DNA from: Coprinopsis marcescibilis
Taxonomy: Eukaryota; Basidiomycota; Agaricomycetes; Agaricales; Psathyrellaceae
DNA length: 45,440 nt
NCBI GenBank assembly: GCA_004369085.1
Contig: ML210335.1
Location: 14,786-60,225 of the forward strand
Direction of reading: 5' to 3'
Shown in pieces: positions 23,136 to 34,705 of the stretch; positions within the stretch are counted from its first letter, which is position 1, and each line of letters starts with the position of its first letter. Position numbers and translations under genes: made by a program. The notes beneath the pieces are model-generated. The model had not been told where the DNA came from, searched no databases, and saw nothing but the letters and a program-made list of their open reading frames with translations.

Positions 23136-24773
23136 TATCTATCAGTTCTCACTATTTCATGCTTTCGGATCTTGCTTTGCGACGTCACTTGCGGTCCCAT
23201 GTTGTAATATAGCCTTTTGGATTGTCGGTAATAACCTTAATACTTACATTTGATTCCTCTGGTACTATGGCAAATTACACATTATTTTAAATTTCACACA
23301 CAGTCTCTTATCAGGAGCCGACCGAAGTGACAGCGAAGAACTCGGAAGCCACGCCCAGCACGTCTAAGAGTCCAATAGTCGGAATGATTGATCTTCTACA
23401 CCGTTGTGCGAGGACTCTATAAGCCTTACAGAGAACTGGGTGTCTCCGAGATGCATAGCTTGATCAGCGTTCCAAGTTGACGAGCACAAACAGGCCGACA
23501 TACACGACGACTGATGAACGGAAGCAGGCATGACACATGTATTAAGACGGTCTCCCCGGTGTGGTGATGGGAAGCCCGACGAAGTGCCGGGAAGTGTAGT
23601 TCAGGAGCGTAATAATAAAAGGATACTTGCAGCTAAATCACTAACAACCAATTCATCAAATCGCTACACATCCTTCCGTACGTCTAAATATTTGCATACA
23701 CCAACTCCCATTCCAAATGAGAGTAAATGGAGCATTGATATGAGCGTAGTACGGCCCGGACTAAACTCTAAGGCTGGTTTGACGTCCAAGTAATAAGCAT
23801 AATCAGACAGGATGTCAGGAGAAGGAGAAACATACAAATACTTACAATGAGGGACGAAGGAACGGCTCCGAGTTAATCTCATAGCAGTCAAATAAGCGGA
23901 CATCGACATCTTAAATCTTGAGGAATTGGCCATCGCACCATATTTTAGTTTAAATGCAGCATGCAAAACATTTCGAAAAGCAAACCTTGAAGCTGCAAAC
24001 CCTTTACATATCCTGACACAGTCCGGTGAGATACGTCCTCGGACGCACAATTGAGTCCGATATTACCGTGTCAACAGGCTTGCCTGTATAAGGTTCGATC
24101 CCCCCTCGTGCAGCGGCTTGTCCCAGTACAAGGATCTATGGAGGACCATCCGACCACGGAACGTACCAGAGTCCCGGGATGTAACTCAGGCTTCGCAGCG
24201 CCCAAGTGCGTCATCACATCTCTTTTGATCACTTTATCGATGCGCATACCGTTTTTTAATATTAGTCTTGGCGACATAACCTTATGGATCGTGTACCTGC
24301 TAACGGTGCGTTAAGTATGATGTAGGAAGGAGTAAAATATACTCTCGATGGACCGCCATTTCACTTGAGCCACGCAGGGACTGTTCCCATGATATGAGCG
24401 ACAGAGCTCAGATGACGTCCTCTGGTTCTCTTCTATAGATAAGTATGCCACTCAGTGACTCGTGAGGGGTTCAGGCTCGTCCAAAAGTATCCGAATATAT
24501 TCTTTGCTTCTGTACCCATTCCGTAAGCCACTTAATGTTCCATATGCCATAGACCTGGAGTTTCACGAGCTTGATTCCCTTTGATTCCTTGCTTCTCGCA
24601 AGATGGCAAGAGAGCCAGAATCACGATTTGATACTATGTTCCTAATTTGCTTCCGCTAGCCACTGCCGCGCAATGCCGACGGGGTAATTAGTAGTCTCAC
24701 GCACAGACCAACGTCGCGACCGTGATTTCATTTTGCGGCCACCACGACCAAGGTTGAACTCAAACATAATCCA
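23136..24773. other. Gene-free interval of about 1.6 kb
   Basis: No protein family recognised. A 128-codon minus-strand frame (23664-24050) lacks motifs. Nothing repeat-like or RNA-like was found; a GGTTCGATCC near 24092 is only a chance T-arm match. Confidence 0.5.
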
Positions 24774-26811
24774 ATGCGAGAGATTCTCTACATCCAAGCC
24801 GGCCCTTTCTCGAATTTCGTTGGAACCCACTTTTGGAACACTCAAGAGGCATATCTTTCAGATGAGGATGGCAACATTGACCCGCAAGTGTCGTTTCGAA
24901 ACGAATCTGTTGGTTGTTCCACGATGTCAAAGCCAGCAGATAGGCTGACACCGTTTCTGTCAGGAATCCAAAACGCTATGTCCTCGGCTCTTGGTCTTCG
25001 ATTGGAAAGGTGCTAAACACAGTGACCTCGTTTTCTCTGTATCTGAACTATCGTCAAACAAGGGAACTTCGGGACTCTAAACCGAGACAACGCGCTTGGG
25101 ATAATGAATGAATCGACGGAAGATGGAGGCTCATGGTGTGTGATCTCATGTTACAACTGAGAGCTGCACTCATCAAGATAAAGGAATGGGAATATCCAGG
25201 AAATTCGGCAAACTCCAATCCAGCACAGTGCCTACCAGCGTCACATGCTTGAGAGCGATGTGAACGCGTCCACTAAAGGGATTATCCCAGAAGACGTACT
25301 TCAGGACAAAGTGCGATATTGGTCAGATTACAACCGAGTGTACTATACCCCGAACACGATTCATCAAATCCCTGAAGCATCAGGCCGGAAAGATCCTAAC
25401 AGCAACTGGGGTGCTGGAGTTGACACCTTTCGCCGATATGATCAGGTACGCCGTTATCGCGATAATTGATCACAAGCTGACGCGGTCAAAGGAATGTGAC
25501 CTCATGGAGGACTCGGTTCGTCTAGCTCTCGAGGAGTGCGATGCGTTACAAGTAGGTTTGGCCTTATCGTGAATCGACGCGATGTCACTCATGCTTTATA
25601 GGGACTTCAAACGATCAATGATTCCGGCACATTCGGAGGGTTCATGGCTTCATTCCTCACGTCCTTTAAGGATGATTACGGTAAAAAGACAACTCTTAAC
25701 TTTCCTGTACTATCGGAAATCTTCGTGGACAGGTTTGAGTACAATGAAGTTCTGCGATTGCATTGATAGCAATGTAGACTATGCTGACTGGCCTGCAGAT
25801 TCAAGCCACTCTGACGGACGCGCTTTACCTACGCGCGCTTGAAGACCTAGGCTCCTTGACCGTTCCGATTCAGCCGCCTTCCAAATGGCCAACAGACGCC
25901 TGGGGTGATGTTCGCACTAAAATCGCATGTCAAATACTCTTCTAGTCTGCTTCTACAATCGTCTGATTCTTCGACAGAAAACGGACCCTTATTACTCCTC
26001 GGCAATTCTTTCAGCGCATCTCGAGACAAGCACATTGCCTCTCCGGTAAGTATAATTCTTCCGTTCACACCTCAACGCCACGCAAACCTTATTGGCCTTC
26101 CAGGTTGTCACAAGGAAATGAAACACTGCAGAGCTTTACAGCTAAACTCAACTGGCAAGCGTCTAGTCCCTTCGGGGAACTTCTCGGAGTTTTCCCCCTA
26201 TCGTCGGTGTCAGACGGCTTGTTGCACCATTTTGTCAACTTTACCTCGTCACATTCTTCGACGGTAGGTGCCTTATCAATCTCACTCCGCCTAGAGGTTT
26301 ACACGTTGCAATGTATCCAGAATATGCTCCCTTCGCGTTTCTCTCGCGTAGAAGTTACACGAGGGTTATCCGATGCCGACCTTAAAGCTATCAACGGGGC
26401 TTATAACACTCGTCTGTCCTCTTCGCAACATTTAACAAGGTAGGGAGATAGGCCGTGACGCGAGTGTATCTGAGCAACGTTTTCCACAGTTTCCACCGCT
26501 CGGCATATCCCCTTCAAACGTCATTTCCATCGTTCATCTGGCCGGAGGACCAAGTGATCCCACCTCAGACTCCGGGATCCGTGCCTGCAGCCAAAGGCAT
26601 CTCAGCGCTCTCCACGAGTGACTCCTTGGCATCCTTTTTGAAAGGATATGCATCGTTCGCAGAAGAGCAGCTGCGCCGCAAGTCTGCTGCCGCTCTAAAC
26701 CTCGTAGATATCGACGATCTGAGGGAGTTGGTACAAGACCTTTGGAGTATCCACGACACTTACAGCCTCGAAGATAACACGAGTGGCAACCATTCGGATG
26801 GCGGGGACTAG
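24774..26811 (+). CDS. DML1: Misato/DML1 tubulin-like protein
   Basis: Eleven exons (24774-24908, 24964-25009, 25063-25139, 25200-25445, 25492-25551, 25602-25748, 25799-25924 or 25909, 25978-26045, 26104-26263, 26321-26439, 26490-26811) give about 501 residues. The start MREILYIQAG...GTHFWNTQEAY is the family hallmark. Later come CPRLLVFDWKGNFGTL, WSDYNRVYY, GGFMASFLTSF, LTVPIQPPSKW, YYSSAILSAHLETSTLPLR, LNWQASSPFGELLGVFP and YPLQTSFPSF. Misato proteins combine tubulin- and myosin-like segments; in yeast Dml1 is needed for mitochondrial DNA inheritance, and in animals for mitochondrial distribution. The donor of the intron ending at 25977 is uncertain: a GC donor at 25925 gives a 53-bp intron, while a GT at 25910 gives 68 bp. 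Both keep the frame. Confidence 0.93.
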
Positions 26812-27604
26812 ATGAGAGTGACTTTGTGTATGGGGGCATTGTCACTGATATGGTCAATATCCAACAACAATTTCCGCTTTCAAGCGTGTTTTATCCGTCC
26901 CGATCTTCCATGCATGAATTCTTATGATGATAACTCTTCTCACTGTACACTTTCGACTCCTCGACAACGCGTTCCCCGCATGTTTTCAATGTGATCTTCG
27001 AGATTGGAGACGTGGTTCATGGACCGTGTCATACACCCAATCAAATGGTGCATCCTATCTACAACCCCGGAATTTGCAACTGATAACGAGGTTTTTAACC
27101 AGCGTGTTCTTGTGATCGTTTTCATTGCTTCCAAAACATGTGGGGATATCGATGGTGAGCGCTCTCATCCAGACTCAGCTCTTCACAACTCACCAAAGTT
27201 CCATTCTGTATTTTCATGCTTATTCATTGACAGTACCAGCTGACATTTCAGCGATGCGGCCGCATATAGACTTGGTCTATTGAGCTTATTACCTCCCGCG
27301 AAGGGTTAAGCTTGGTGATTTCGCCTTAACCCTGCATGGAGTTCCGGGAGAGGTCGGGCCTCACAACCGCCGCCGTCGCGGCGGTCCGGCCCGCTTCTTT
27401 GCCGAGCCAAGCCCATCCCGCCACGCAACGACATCATCGTTCGTCACAGCGCCAGATCCAACTCCACACTCCTCGGTCAATCAATTTCGTTCGTCATGGA
27501 CCCAGTCGACGCTGGAGCGCCCCGCAGTGGGATCCGCAAAAAGCTGGTCATTGTCTTATATATAAACAACCCTGTCTCAGTTGTCCTCAGCAATCTTAAC
27601 AATC
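26812..27604. other. Intergenic with a TATA box at 27557
   Basis: No gene recognised. A short GC-rich stretch near 27365-27395 and a TATATATAAA at 27557-27566 lie upstream of the repeat-containing gene. Confidence 0.5.
27557..27566 (+). promoter_or_regulatory. TATA box of the repeat-containing hydrophilic protein gene
   Basis: TATATATAAA begins 48 bp before the ATG at 27605. A strong TATA box with a short leader is common at highly expressed or stress-responsive fungal genes. Confidence 0.6.
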
Positions 27605-29348
27605 ATGTCTGTAAACCCGAGCTTGCAAACCCCACCCAGCCTCAACACGCCCAATGTTTCTGACCAGCGTTCTGACAGATGGGCGGCCGAGCTTCTTGAC
27701 TCTGTAGCGGATGGATCGAGCGTTCCTATTCAGCAGCCGCAAAGTCAGTCTGCTGTGTCTACACCAGGCCACGCCATGCCAGGCTCATTTCCCAACCCCC
27801 CCGCAGGCAACATCACGGCCGATTTCGAACAAGTTAAGGGCGCGGCGGGCTCTGCACTGCACACTGCCAGAGGGTATGTTCCGGCGGTCGACCAAGTGAA
27901 GGAAACAGCCGGCTCTGCTCTAGTCGCTGCGAAGGAATATGTGGACACGGCTGGAGACAAGGTAGCTCCATATTTGCCTGAGCAAGTCGCTGCTTACATT
28001 CGTATGATGTTTCACGCTCTTCTTTATTCTAAAATGCTTAGGTCTTTCGCTATTCTTCTAGCAAGCCATAATGTTGTTCATCCCGATGACAAGTCAACCT
28101 CAAAGAGAGGATTGGATATCGACGATATGCCGTCTGATGGAATCGCCAAGCTGCCAGAAGAACGCCGCCAGGAAGTGTTGCCGTCCCACGACGACGAGAG
28201 CTTTACTCCTCTCGGGAAGACCGGTGGCGTAGGCCCCTTGCCTGGAAGTGCTTTGGAGAGTGGTGTCGCTATTTTGCCTGACGAGAGGCAGTCAGACTCG
28301 AGTACGTTCACAGTATCAGACTCATTCTACGTTGCTAACATTCACCACAGGCAAAGCCAGATCTAGTGTTCCAATCGAACAGGTTTTCAGTGGTGATGCA
28401 GTAGCAAAGCTTCCCGAGGAACGACGACAAGCTGTTCTTCCATCCCATGACGACGCAAGCTCCACCCCTTTGGGGAAGACTGCTGGTGCTGGACATCTCC
28501 CTGGTCGCGCTTCTGAAGCTGGAGTAGCAGTGCTGCCTGACCAGAAACAAACGAAACAGGGCCAAGAAGGTACGCCACTGCAGTTACTTTATTCATCTAT
28601 CCGCACTAATCTTGCTCATGTAGCAATTGGAAACTATCCTAATTGTACGTTTTCGCTTTTCAAACTGATCGGTTGGTTGACCAGTTCTGCAGACCTGAAC
28701 CCCGAAGTGATAGGGTCGAACAAACACACTGGAGCAGAAGCTCAAGGAACTAGTGTCCCTGAGCGCAACGTTCCTATTGATACCATCCATGATAATGCAC
28801 CATCGACTCACGGACAATCTGCGGATCGGAACGCACCCTTTGACAAAGGACCACAGTACTCGACGCAGGCTAGCACAAACGCCAGTACGAAAACGCTCCG
28901 CGGAAGCATCGTTCCCTCCACATTAGGCGGTTCAGAGTCCACTCGTGCAAAGGTACCCGATGCGCCGGGGAGTCATGTCCAGACCGGCGACCTGCGCCCT
29001 CCTGTCCCTGATAAATCTAATGCCCATGTTCGACACATCGACTCTGACCGTGCCACGGCCGGCCATTCGCCCCACACCTCGCCTGTTCATCCTGCTACGA
29101 AGGATGCGCCTTTCAACCGCCTTCCCAAGTCGACCGACGGCACGGGCTCTGCATCGGCAGAAGTATCATCACCAATGGACGATAGGCAGACCCACTTCAG
29201 GACAACTGAGCTTGGGGACGGCGCTGGCTCACCGAAAAAACCTGGTTTCATGGACAAGATCAAGGGCGAGATGAAAGTCATGTCAGGGAAATTGGGCGGT
29301 AATGAGCAGAAGGTTGAGGAGGGAAGAAAGATAATGGGAAGAAATTGA
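27605..29348 (+). CDS. Hydrophilic repeat-containing protein with amphipathic N-terminal helices and a conserved basic C-terminus
   Basis: Five exons (27605-28001, 28062-28301, 28351-28569, 28624-28644, 28693-29348) give about 510 residues. The N-terminal third has two copies of a VKxxAGSALxxAxxYV helix (about residues 78-115), like LEA or apolipoprotein-type amphipathic helices. Two nearly identical segments of about 48 residues follow, each in its own exon: AKLPEERRQEVLPSHDDES... and AKLPEERRQAVLPSHDDAS.... After a Ser/Thr-rich disordered region, the protein ends with KPGFMDKIKGEMKVMSGKLG, an ending I associate with conserved agaricomycete proteins of unknown role. No signal peptide or membrane span, so probably soluble. 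A stress-protection role is conceivable from composition, but not shown. The 21-bp exon 28624-28644 and the first intron (60 bp, frame-neutral) are less certain. Confidence 0.8.
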
Positions 29349-29704
29349 GCAGGTTCTGTTTGATGATATCATCTCTGGCGACCGGTTGTTTCCTCCCCTG
29401 CTGTTCAGCGAATCAAATGTAATAATTCCAGAAGTTCATGCTGTATATCATGTTCTATAATGATATCCGTTGCGGATGCGTCATACATTTTCTGTGCCTC
29501 TGAGATAATGAGAACGATCGATGATTAATTAAGATGGGGTCTGAGGTCAGCACTGTCATTCGTTCTAAATGACTAACGGATCGGCGAGAGAAGCATAGTC
29601 CGCCGCTTTCTCTCCCTTTTGCCACTCAACACAGGCAGATACAACCATATTCTACCTAGGCGATTATATCTGCTGCCTACAGCTCTACTCACGTCCAAGC
29701 ACGA

Positions 29705-31064
29705 ATGCAAGCGGGTTTGGTTTGGAGGAGGAATCCTCGATACATCGTCGCGCTTTTGGTCACTATATCAATCACGATTTACATCCTGATCTTTTCAAAT
29801 ATCCGCCATCAAGACTTCGAAGGGGAAGGGAACAGTGAACTGGAACTCCGGATAGATGCATCGGAGGAACGCTACAACAAGGTTCTGCGCAGCAGGGAAG
29901 GGTTAATTCGAATATATGGGCCAGATCCGAAGGACATTTATCTGTGCGTGTGGAATCTCCCCTGGTATATGACTGTCTGACTTTGGCTGTTGAACGCAGA
30001 TTTCCACCGGACATAGCTCCATGGCCACCGTATACTGTTTGTAAGCTACCCTTGCGATAAGCGCGTTGAAAACCTCGCCGCCGGTGGCTGACCAGACGCT
30101 TACAGGGGACTTCTTTCCCGCAGCGTTCAATTGTCCGCACGAGATTGAGCGGGTAGGCGCATTGGGCGATGGGGGCAAATGGGTGTGTGGATTATCAAGA
30201 GTTGCGGAGGAGCCTAATTGCATCGTCTACTCGTTTGGTGCGTCGCCACACTCTCCCCTCGTTTTTCGCCCTAACATCATAGACCAGGAGTTAACTATGA
30301 ATCTTCATTCGAGGCGGAGGTTCTCAAAAGTACGAAGTATTGTCAGATATGGGGTTATGACTTTAGCGTGTCTACCTTTGGCCCCGAGATACCCGAGGCT
30401 CTTTCCAACCGTACACACTTCCGAGCGGTTGGCCTGGCTGGGGAGAATACATATGGACCTGAAGACGACCCGCCAATGTATACCCTGGAGACCTTGATGC
30501 ATAATAATGGTACGTAATCGAAGCTTTTCGCCGATATATTGAGTTTGTCGAACGCTTCTCCCGCAGGTCATTCCCACATCGACATCTTGAAAATAGACAT
30601 CGAGAAGTGGGAATTTGAGACCCTTTCGGCCTTCATACGGCCCTACATATCCTCAGGACGCCCCCTGCCCTTTGGGCAACTCCAGTTAGAGATTCACATC
30701 TGGAACAAGACCTTTGAACAGTTACTACGGTGGTGGGAGTCGTTGGAAGCGGCTGGGCTTCGCCCGTTCTGGACTGAGGTTAGATCGATTCACATTTCGG
30801 ACATACATCCTTTAACTGACTCTCACCGCCACATATGTACAGCCAAACCTAGTATATTTGAACTACCACAGGGACCAGGCCACCCCAGATCTAGCTGAGG
30901 TTTGTTCTTTGAATTTCGCATCTTGTTGCTACAGATGCTGATTCGAACTCGAATAGTATTCCTTCCTTAATGCCAAAGGCAACAACATCTTCATCAGCGA
31001 TCACCCTGAAGATCAGTCAAGCTCAAGTTACCGCGAAGTCCATCATCCTCACGCTCCCGTTTAA
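29705..31064 (+). CDS. Membrane-anchored methyltransferase-like protein (METTL24 type)
   Basis: Seven exons (29705-29943, 30000-30040, 30106-30237, 30288-30509, 30567-30778, 30843-30899, 30957-31064) give 336 residues. A hydrophobic span at about 13-31 (YIVALLVTISITIYILIFS), preceded by RR, predicts a type II anchor. The body has GALGDGGKWVCGL, VYSFGVNYESSFEAEVL, IWGYDFSVSTFGPE, HIDILKIDIEKWEFETL and LPFGQLQLEIHIW. This order is typical of the METTL24-like/FkbM-related methyltransferase domain in fungi and animals. SAM use is inferred from the family; the substrate is unknown. All exon phases match and every recognised block falls inside an exon. It lies about 360 bp downstream of the repeat-containing gene, same strand, with no sign of co-transcription. 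Confidence 0.86.
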
Positions 31065-32162
31065 CCGTGTCCGAAGGCTCCATAGCACTACATAGCTCTG
31101 GATATGTCCAGTGTTGCGTTCATGGGGCGCTTGACCAGTGCCCGTTGTGGACAATTCTCCCACACAAGCTGTCTGGACGTTTTATCCTTAGGTAACAGTT
31201 TGCGTACGCATAGTTGAGTTGGCGACGAGGGTGTAAGAGAGTAGAATCCGAGTCGGATTCGCCATATGTCTTTCGAGGGTCCTTGGCGAAATGCATCCGT
31301 TCATCATTTTGGATCTTATGTCGTCGCTCTTGGCAACGAATAATCTTCTCGCTGTTGGCCAGGTATGGCGATATCTTGGAGAGAACCTATATCCCAGATA
31401 CATTGAATTTTGATAGTTTAGGAGCTGGTAGATTATCATAGAGAACGTTGCCCCTGATAAACTGCCACCCGCTAACTGACGGCATCGCGTCAGTGACTAG
31501 TGACGGGCAGAAGTTCGGGATTCGGAGAAACCGATGTCGGGATGTTGAGATGATAAGTTTGATGTAGGGAACAACGTTTGGCAACAGAATTTGTTGTTCT
31601 TCGTTTACGACCTATGTTGGCTCCCCCTTTTCTCTCACTCCTTCACGCCATTTGGCCACTGTCTTTGAGGCCACGAGCGTCGTCCAGCTTGTGAGTATCT
31701 CTGCCCCCTTTATTTCCGATTTATGTTATTTTTGGCTGGTCGAGTACGCTCGACCTCTAGGCCCTGTTGTCAAGCATCGTCTGTCACCCCGATTGCTGCG
31801 GCTCTGGGAGGCCCGTGTTTGTGGGCCATTGCAAATCAAAAGCATAACGTGGAGTTTGAAGCTGATGCATCGCGTTTTCCTGCCCTTACAGCGATCGTGC
31901 TTCGGCCTTCTCCTCTGCAGCCTGGTAGCTGACCTCACGCTCCTTGTTTTGGACACACTCCTTTCCTGGTCTCCACATCACTCAGCTTCCCGTCCAGGAA
32001 AGGCTTTCCCAGAGAGACACTGCCCAAAGACACAACCCAGTATCCCAATTCTAGACGGTTCGACGTCATTGCGAGTGGCCCCACAATTCCACTTCTACTT
32101 CGACCGCTACCATCCATCCACCGATACCGTCGCCAGAGTTCCAAGCAACCAATAGTGCGGAA
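31065..32162. other. Interval without a recognised gene; possible unassigned exon(s)
   Basis: From about 31640 to 32150 the plus strand has two long overlapping frames. One (31652-32155) contains hydrophobic runs, and another reads RRFDVIASGPTIPLLLRPL near 32050-32110. They could be exons of a small membrane protein just upstream of the MARVEL gene, but I could not join them into a convincing model. The rest shows nothing. Confidence 0.35.
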
Positions 32163-32951
32163 ATGGGAATCCAGTTCAAATTTGACCTCCCGGTGCTGAG
32201 AATTGGTCTTTACGCTGCTTTTGTAGGTGGATGTTGGCGTGCTCCGCCGGGATAGGGGCTAATCGCGGAAAACTTCTGACAGGCTGTTTGCTCATTCTTC
32301 GTCTTCGTGTTCTGCTGCGCAAGACTGAACTATACCACGACATTGAGTCGTGACGACTCTTTGAATAACGGACGATCTTTCCATGGTGAGTAAACGCTGC
32401 TGAGATGGTATCCAACGAGGATTGATTCGATTTTCTGCAGATCCTGTAATCCCGGAGCTACTGTTTACGAGTCTTATTGCTATGCCTTGGGCGGGATTCA
32501 TGTGCGCTCAGACGACTCTACTACTGTGTTATGCTTGACTGACTGCTGGTCTTTATCCCTTTGCTGCTCTCTTACAGGATATACTCGATCCACAAACGCT
32601 ACGAAAATCGGTATCTCTCCAAGTTCCGCGATGAAATTATCGGACTGGCGGTGATATGGCTTTTCTGGATGGTTGGAACAGGGATTGCCACTGTGAGCGC
32701 CAGTATTGCTGCGTCTGGGAAGCGTGTCGCTGAGGTTTTTTTTCTCCCTCTAGTCGATGTGGGGTAGCCTTGGTTGGTGCCAACACATCAATGCCTGTCG
32801 GATACTCACAGCCCTGGTCGCCTTCTGCTGGTTAGGATGGCTGGCACTCACAGCGCTGCTCGGCATTGCGCTTCTCTTTGCCATCGCCAACAATGCTTTC
32901 CTGGAGCCTCTACATGGAAAATGGGATCCCAGGCAAACTATATACGCCTGA
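32163..32951 (+). CDS. MARVEL-domain four-span membrane protein
   Basis: Five exons (32163-32222, 32283-32385, 32441-32501, 32578-32692, 32754-32951) give 178 residues with about four membrane spans. Family blocks are clear: FDLPVLRIGLYAAF at the start; IPELLFTSLIAMPWAGFM; then IHKRYENRYLSKFRDEIIGL and a span AVIWLFWMVGTG; then CRILTALVAFCWLGWLALTAL, and an ending PLHGKWDPR. MARVEL proteins organise membrane domains and vesicle trafficking; in fungi many small members of this type are uncharacterised. A Cys in CRIL and a short extracellular loop between spans 3 and 4 match the family. It sits tail-to-tail with the second DUF6533 gene, about 300 bp apart. Confidence 0.86.
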
Positions 32952-33249
32952 GGACCCCACCCAGGTTCATCATATCAACTATTCAATACTTATTTGGATA
33001 TCCATGTGTGTTTCGGCCTGGCTTTCGTCAGCCGTTCACGCATGTCTTTGTACTTCTAGCTCTATATCGCACGTGTATCTTCTTATCATATATTGCACTG
33101 TTCTTTTTGACTACTCGCAATAACCACTGCGCGTAGGGAGGACGAAGAATGCCACCCGTTCCTTTTAGTAAGCCGTGGCTAATGTTCTATGTATTGGGTA
33201 TACAGATATCCATTATACTAATTTTACTCTCATCGGCCGCGTACAAAGA

Positions 33250-34705
33250 TTATTTGTTTTTGAAGAGGACGGTCCTTGCTCTTGGAATGCCAGTCAAGGC
33301 ACCCTCTCCGATTACAACCTGGATGTCGGCCGTTTCCCGTAGACGAAGAATGGTCCTTGTGCACATGATCGAATGAAACACGGACTGCGCCCTATGATGA
33401 GATCCGTCAGCTCAGCACCTGGATCATGAATAGAGACCACGACTGCGTACCCAGGAAGAAGGTAATTGTACCGGGGCTGTTAGGGATTCATAGAACTCAG
33501 CGACAGAAACAATGCGGGAAATTAGTATCGCTTACCGTATGGGCGAAATTGACAGCGATGTTGATTATAGATATACCTATTAATGTGATCATATGTCAAG
33601 ATTGCTTCATCTAATTTGAAGAGAATGGAGCAGACCTGATAGGCAGAAGAAGTAGAGGGTACCGTCTTGGAAGAATATGGATATTAGGTTATTGCTGTCC
33701 AGTCTCCTGCCTCTTTTCAGTCCGAGCCAGCAGGTCCCTAGGATGAGCACTAAAAGGCAAAGGTGTCAGAGCTACGCAATGAACATGACCGGAAAAAACA
33801 TACTTGAAGATATTGGGGCTATCATTGGGAAGACGCCAGTAAAAAGATGATCAACATAGGGAAATGGCTTGGCCAGTCTAAAGCAGTGGACGTGCTTTCC
33901 GCTAGCTGGGTCATTGTACGCATTATCTGTCCAATGTCGCGTTGGGTAAGTCGCGGCGACATGTCTATTAAGTTGATGATATACCCTTCAATAGTATGGC
34001 GAGAAACACTGTCATTAGAACTTTCCCGAGATCCACGATCTACGAAAAAAGGTGTCAGCGTTTCGGCAATGTAACAACCAGGGAAACTTACAATAAAATG
34101 CAATACGAGATAGCTTCTGATGACATTTGGGAAACGAGAGCTAGAAACAAAGTAAACCCGTAGAAATAAAAAGGCTTTGGACTCGAATCAGCAATGATCC
34201 CTGAAGTGGACAATCGGATTGAATCACTTTCGACGCAGACGACACTGAGGAACGTCAGGACTATGGATGAGGTGTATGAGTAATATGGGAGATTGCGTCG
34301 AAAGCTATGGACCAACCGGAGACGAAGCCGAGGAGAGTGTGGCACCCCTGTAAGGTTTGTGAGCTCTTTCAAAACGAAAGATGTCTGAGCCAAGGAAAAG
34401 CACGAACCATTGCTGACATGTCAGCTAGTCGTACAACTGAGGTTTTGTGTTTGGTTAGTGAGGTGCTATGAATGAACGTGTGCATGAGGAATGGGCAGAT
34501 AAGCCCGGACTTACACATCAGGATGAGGAGTAGGTCGAAGATTAGCGAGTACCGGGCCATGAGGAAGACTTGCTTGATAGAACTCCTCCGAAAGGGCCAG
34601 ACATACTTGATCTGCGGTATGCAGACGAAATCCTTGAGTTACGCGTGAAAATAACATGGATACATCGCCCACCTCGAACGGGAGTGTCCTCAAGTAATCG
34701 ACAGT
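33250..34705 (-). CDS. DUF6533-family multi-pass membrane protein (copy 2), 5' end unresolved
   Basis: On the minus strand the same exon succession as in copy 1 can be read: DYLRTLPFE; YVWPFRRSSIKQVFLMARYS; CHTLLGFVSGW; FLFLRVYFVSS; IVDLGKVLMTVFLAIL; FPYVDHLFTGVFPM; LDSNNLISIFFQDGTLYFF; SIINIAVNFAHT; YNYLLPG; then TRTILRLRETADIQ and the stop at 33250. Nearly every block has its counterpart in copy 1, with introns at the same places, so the two are duplicates. The start codon must lie in a short upstream exon (34706 to about 34850) that I cannot place. One junction (about 34280 to 34185) lacks a clear GT donor, so this copy uses a rare site or is slightly damaged. The cytosolic tail is shorter than in copy 1. 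Confidence 0.75.

Noticed and set aside
23664..24050. 128-codon minus-strand frame
   Set aside because: No motif or family resemblance and no splice partners; left as intergenic.
24090..24110. GGTTCGATCCCCC resembling a tRNA T-arm (also GGTTCGATCC near 14180)
   Set aside because: The flanking bases cannot form the five-pair T stem, and no acceptor, D or anticodon arms are found nearby.
25890..26110. Apparent frameshift in DML1, with an alternative frame reading into 26046
   Set aside because: A 53- or 68-bp intron ending at 25977 restores YYSSAILSAHLETSTLPLR and makes the downstream phase correct, so the gene is intact.
31652..32155. 167-codon frame as a pheromone-receptor or MARVEL-like gene
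   Set aside because: Hydrophobic runs are present but no receptor motif could be aligned and no consistent exon model was found.
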